Position numbers and translations under genes: made by a program. DNA of 64,000 bases from Nocardia brasiliensis IFM 10847 (GTDB lineage: Bacteria; Actinomycetota; Actinomycetes; Mycobacteriales; Mycobacteriaceae), in assembly GCF_000710915.1 (NCBI RefSeq), contig NZ_BAUA01000196.1, forward strand, positions 33,984-97,983, read 5' to 3'. The notes under the pieces were generated by a model. That model was given only the letters and a program-made list of their open reading frames with translations. It ran no database searches and was not told the origin of the DNA. Shown here piece after piece: positions 61,917 through 64,000 of the stretch. The number at the start of each line of letters is the position of its first letter. Position 1 is the stretch's first letter.

Positions 61917-62753
61917 ATGGCAACCTTGGTAACCGGTGCAACCGGAAACACCGGCAGGCATGTCGTGGCAGAGCTGGTGCGCCGCGGTGAGCGCGTCCGC
62001 GCGTTGTCGCGCAATCCCGCTGCGGCGCAGATGTTCTCGCCGGCACTGGAGGTGGTGGCGGGCACGCACACCGCCCCCGAGACGCTCGATGCCGCTTTGG
62101 CGGGCATCGAGCGCTTGCACATCACCGTGACGGCCGGCCTGGCCGAAGTCGGTCCGGAACTCGTGCGCAAAGCAGTGCTGGCGGGGGTGCAGCGGATCAC
62201 CGTGGTGTGGGGCGGCGCGGTCGGGTCTGTCGAGCAAGCCGTCGCGGATTCGGGTGTGGCATGGACGCGGCTGGAACCCCAGGAGTTCATGTCGAATACG
62301 TTGGCCTGGCGGGACTCGGTGGTCGACGAAGGTGTCGTGCGAGAGCCGTACGATTCTCCCAGCGCTCTGGTGCACGAGGCCGATATCGGCGCGGTGGCCG
62401 CGGTCGCGTTGCTCGAGGACGGCCACGCAGGGCGCGCCTACAACCTCACCGGGCCGGAATCGCTTACGCCGCAAGAACGTATCGCGATCCTGTCCCGTGC
62501 GGTCGGGCGCGATATCGGCTTCGTGCGGATCGGTCACGAGCAGGCCATCGAACGACTGATGGCTACCGGGGTGTCGCGCGCCGATGCCGAATACGTGATC
62601 GGCTGGTACGCCACGGCGGATGCCGCCTCGACAACCGTCGTCGACACCGTCGCCCGGGTAACCGGCCGCCCGGCACGGACTTTCGCGCAGTGGGTGGACG
62701 AGCATGCGGCACGATTCCGATCCGGCGGAACCGATCGCGCGGCGGCGTCGTGA
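61917..62753 (+). CDS. NmrA-like NAD(P)-binding protein
   Basis: A 278-residue atypical SDR: TLVTGATGNTGRHVVAELVR at the N-terminus and WTRLEPQEFMSNTLAWRDSV in the middle. Such proteins act as quinone/NADPH sensors or reductases. TAGGAG lies 7 nt before ATG 61917. It probably shares a transcript with the WYL regulator. Confidence 0.85.
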   Translation: MATLVTGATGNTGRHVVAELVRRGERVRALSRNPAAAQMFSPALEVVAGTHTAPETLDAALAGIERLHITVTAGLAEVGPELVRKAVLAGVQRITVVWGGAVGSVEQAVADSGVAWTRLEPQEFMSNTLAWRDSVVDEGVVREPYDSPSALVHEADIGAVAAVALLEDGHAGRAYNLTGPESLTPQERIAILSRAVGRDIGFVRIGHEQAIERLMATGVSRADAEYVIGWYATADAASTTVVDTVARVTGRPARTFAQWVDEHAARFRSGGTDRAAAS

Positions 62754-62776
62754 GTGGAATCGGCTACGTACGGCCC

Positions 62777-62804
62777 TTGTAAGACGTACGGCCGTACGTA
62801 TAGT
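62777..62804 (+). promoter_or_regulatory. Promoter with palindromic operator in the spacer
   Basis: -35-like TTGTAA (62777-62782) and -10 TATAGT (62799-62804) are 16 bp apart. The spacer is almost exactly the perfect 16-bp palindrome ACGTACGGCCGTACGT (62784-62799). A further half-site, TACGTACGGC (62765-62774), is the exact inverse of GCCGTACGTA (62791-62800). The coding start follows about 9 bp later, implying a short or absent leader. Confidence 0.7.
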
Positions 62805-62813
62805 ATTTCGCCC

Positions 62814-63572
62814 ATGATGACGGCGGTTGCGGTGAAGAAACAGATCTCCGAGCTGGGTGGGGCGTTCATGCTTTCCCGGGAGGTCAAGGAATTCGGCAGT
62901 GCCATCGAGGTGAGCGGGTTCCACGGTCCGTACACGCGCGGTCGCGGCGGCGTGCTCGGCGAGGTGGACGCGGACGTGGTCGCCGCGGCGTTCGGCTTCT
63001 TCGCGCCGGAGCGGGTCCGGTCGGCTTGGGAGTCGACGCCGATCGCCGCTGCCGAAGCGGCACAGGCGTATTCGGCCGCCTGCCAGGACTTCGGTCGCCG
63101 AAAGCTCGCCTCGTTCGAGGGCGCGGACCGGTTGGCGGCACTGCTGGAGCGGGTGGCCGCCGCGGCGTCGCCGGCCGGGTTGCCGTTGTTCGCGGGCTGG
63201 CGGGCGATGCCGCTGCCCGCGGACGGGCTCGGCCGGGCCACGCTGCTGCTGCACGTGGTGCGCGAACTGCGGGGCGGGTTGCACTTCATCGCGGTGACAG
63301 CGTGCGGGCTGACGCCGTTGGAGGCGATTCTGGTCTCCGGGTCGCCGATGCTCGACGGCGGTGACCAGGCTCGTCTGCTCGGCTGGCCCGAACCGTTCGA
63401 GGCGCCGACGCCGGAGCAGCGCGAGCGCTGGGAAGCTGCGGAAGCCTTGACCGACAAGCTGATTCAGCCGTGCTTCGAGGTGCTCGCCGAGTCCGAGCAG
63501 CAGGAACTCGGTGCGCTGCTGACCGACGCGCACCGCGCCGCGTTCACCCGCGAATCGTCTGTTCGACAGTAG
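62814..63572 (+). CDS. SCO6745-like helical protein
   Basis: A 252-residue protein with the pattern of the actinobacterial SCO6745 family: FGFFAPERVRSAWESTPIAA, RAMPLPADGLGRATLLLHVV, RELRGGLHFIAVTACGLTPL and a C-terminal helical HTH-like part. Function unknown. ATG 62814 or 62817 follows the promoter at 62777-62804 so closely that a leaderless message is likely. An earlier ATG at 62754 lies upstream of the promoter and is rejected. Confidence 0.65.
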   Translation: MMTAVAVKKQISELGGAFMLSREVKEFGSAIEVSGFHGPYTRGRGGVLGEVDADVVAAAFGFFAPERVRSAWESTPIAAAEAAQAYSAACQDFGRRKLASFEGADRLAALLERVAAAASPAGLPLFAGWRAMPLPADGLGRATLLLHVVRELRGGLHFIAVTACGLTPLEAILVSGSPMLDGGDQARLLGWPEPFEAPTPEQRERWEAAEALTDKLIQPCFEVLAESEQQELGALLTDAHRAAFTRESSVRQ

Positions 63573-63578
63573 GTCCCT

Positions 63579-63594
63579 ACCCCCGTTCGGGGGT
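63579..63594 (+). terminator. Possible hairpin ACCCCC-GTTC-GGGGGT
   Basis: A 6-bp stem with a 4-base loop, 7 bp after the SCO6745-like stop codon. No T-run follows, so factor-independent termination is uncertain. Confidence 0.4.
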
Positions 63595-63602
63595 TACCGC
63601 GG

Positions 63603-63618
63603 AGTGACCCACATCACT
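63603..63618. promoter_or_regulatory. CRP/GlxR-like site AGTGA-N6-TCACT
   Basis: AGTGA-CCCACA-TCACT matches the GTGA-N6-TCAC core of CRP-family sites and lies 57 bp before the MHS transporter gene. Likely global carbon control; not shown. Confidence 0.5.
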
Positions 63619-63674
63619 ATGGTCCTCTCACCCCGCGCCTGGACTGGCGGCGCAGGGGATGAAATGAGGACCGC

Positions 63675-64000
63675 ATGAAAAGACTGTCGCCACAACAGGC
63701 AACGATGACGACGACCGGCACGAGCATGCGCCGGGTGGCCGTCGCGAGCTGTATCGGCACCACCATCGAATTCTACGATTTCTTCATCTACGGGACCGCC
63801 GCGGCGCTCGTCTTTCCGAAGGTCTTCTTCCCGGCGCTCGGGTCGACGGCGGGCACGGTCGCCTCGTTCGCGACGTTCGCCGTGGCGTTCATCGCACGCC
63901 CGGTGGGCGCCATGATCTTCGGGCATTTCGGCGACCGCATCGGCCGCAAGAAGACCCTCGTCTCCACCCTGTTGCTGATGGGCATCTCCACGCTGCTGAT
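63675..64000 (+). CDS. MHS-family (MFS) transporter, C-terminus beyond window
   Basis: The first 108 residues of a metabolite:H+ symporter: VAVASCIGTTIEFYDFFIYG, FATFAVAFIARPVGAMIFGH and GDRIGRKKTLVSTLLLMGIS. Same family as the gene at 28669. GAGGA precedes ATG 63675. It probably imports an organic acid; a CRP-like site lies upstream. Confidence 0.88.
   Translation, partial: MKRLSPQQATMTTTGTSMRRVAVASCIGTTIEFYDFFIYGTAAALVFPKVFFPALGSTAGTVASFATFAVAFIARPVGAMIFGHFGDRIGRKKTLVSTLLLMGISTLL

Overview
The window is about 69% GC with dense, often overlapping genes. It looks like a mycolate-containing actinobacterium (Corynebacteriales, most like Nocardia or Rhodococcus). The pointers are an MmpL-type transporter, an LmeA/DUF2993 protein, a DUF4185 (arabinanase-type) secreted protein, a GH76 mannanase-like protein, an F420-type LLM oxidoreductase and many TetR/AraC/PucR/WYL regulators. 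I saw no tRNA, rRNA, CRISPR array, insertion sequence or prophage, and no gene-free stretch longer than about 270 bp.

Region 1 (1-11.0 kb) is an agmatine/putrescine catabolic locus. Agmatine deiminase (aguA) and N-carbamoylputrescine amidase (aguB) overlap and follow an NCS1-type permease. An amidohydrolase, a class III aminotransferase and an aminobutyraldehyde dehydrogenase (cut by the window start) could carry putrescine on to GABA. PucR, Lrp/AsnC and TetR regulators are interspersed. A palindrome with arms ACTGAA/TTCAGT occurs before the permease, before aguB and before the tetR gene, and probably marks the TetR regulon.

Region 2 (11.2-20.1 kb) holds an MmpL-family transporter with three carboxypeptidase-regulatory-like repeats added at its C-terminus, a membrane protein with a Clp-N-like helical part, and a detoxification-type group: FAD monooxygenase, MFS efflux pump, divergent TetR and a GT1 glycosyltransferase.

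Region 3 (20.1-46.8 kb) is the largest and most interesting part: an aromatic monoamine/homoprotocatechuate island. Leftward from a central promoter near 28.6 kb run an FAH-RraA fusion (hpaG-like), a GntR regulator, hpaE, hpaD, hpaH, hpaI, an aldehyde dehydrogenase and a SnoaL-like gene; together they cover most of the homoprotocatechuate meta-cleavage route to pyruvate and succinate semialdehyde. Rightward run an MHS transporter, a MobA-like flavin hydroxylase, an APC permease, an amidohydrolase, an ornithine-cyclodeaminase-family protein, an FAD amine oxidase, a GMC oxidoreductase and an AraC regulator. Beyond these are SnoaL, MoaF and SDR genes, a sugar-type ABC importer and a second AraC regulator. 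My reading is uptake and oxidation of a phenolic amine such as tyramine, feeding 3,4-dihydroxyphenylacetate into ring cleavage. The substrate is inferred, not shown.

Region 4 (46.8-50.1 kb) is an amino-acid permease divergent from a TetR gene and a DmpA-type aminopeptidase, with a strong inverted repeat between them. Region 5 (50.1-57.6 kb) holds envelope and miscellaneous genes (GH76, RDD, LmeA-like, YbaY-like, LLM oxidoreductase, APH-like phosphotransferase, DUF4185). Region 6 (57.6-64 kb) has a shortened VOC protein, an ArsR-arsenate reductase fusion, an APC permease, DUF488, SnoaL, WYL, NmrA-like and SCO6745-like genes, and the start of a second MHS transporter that runs off the window.
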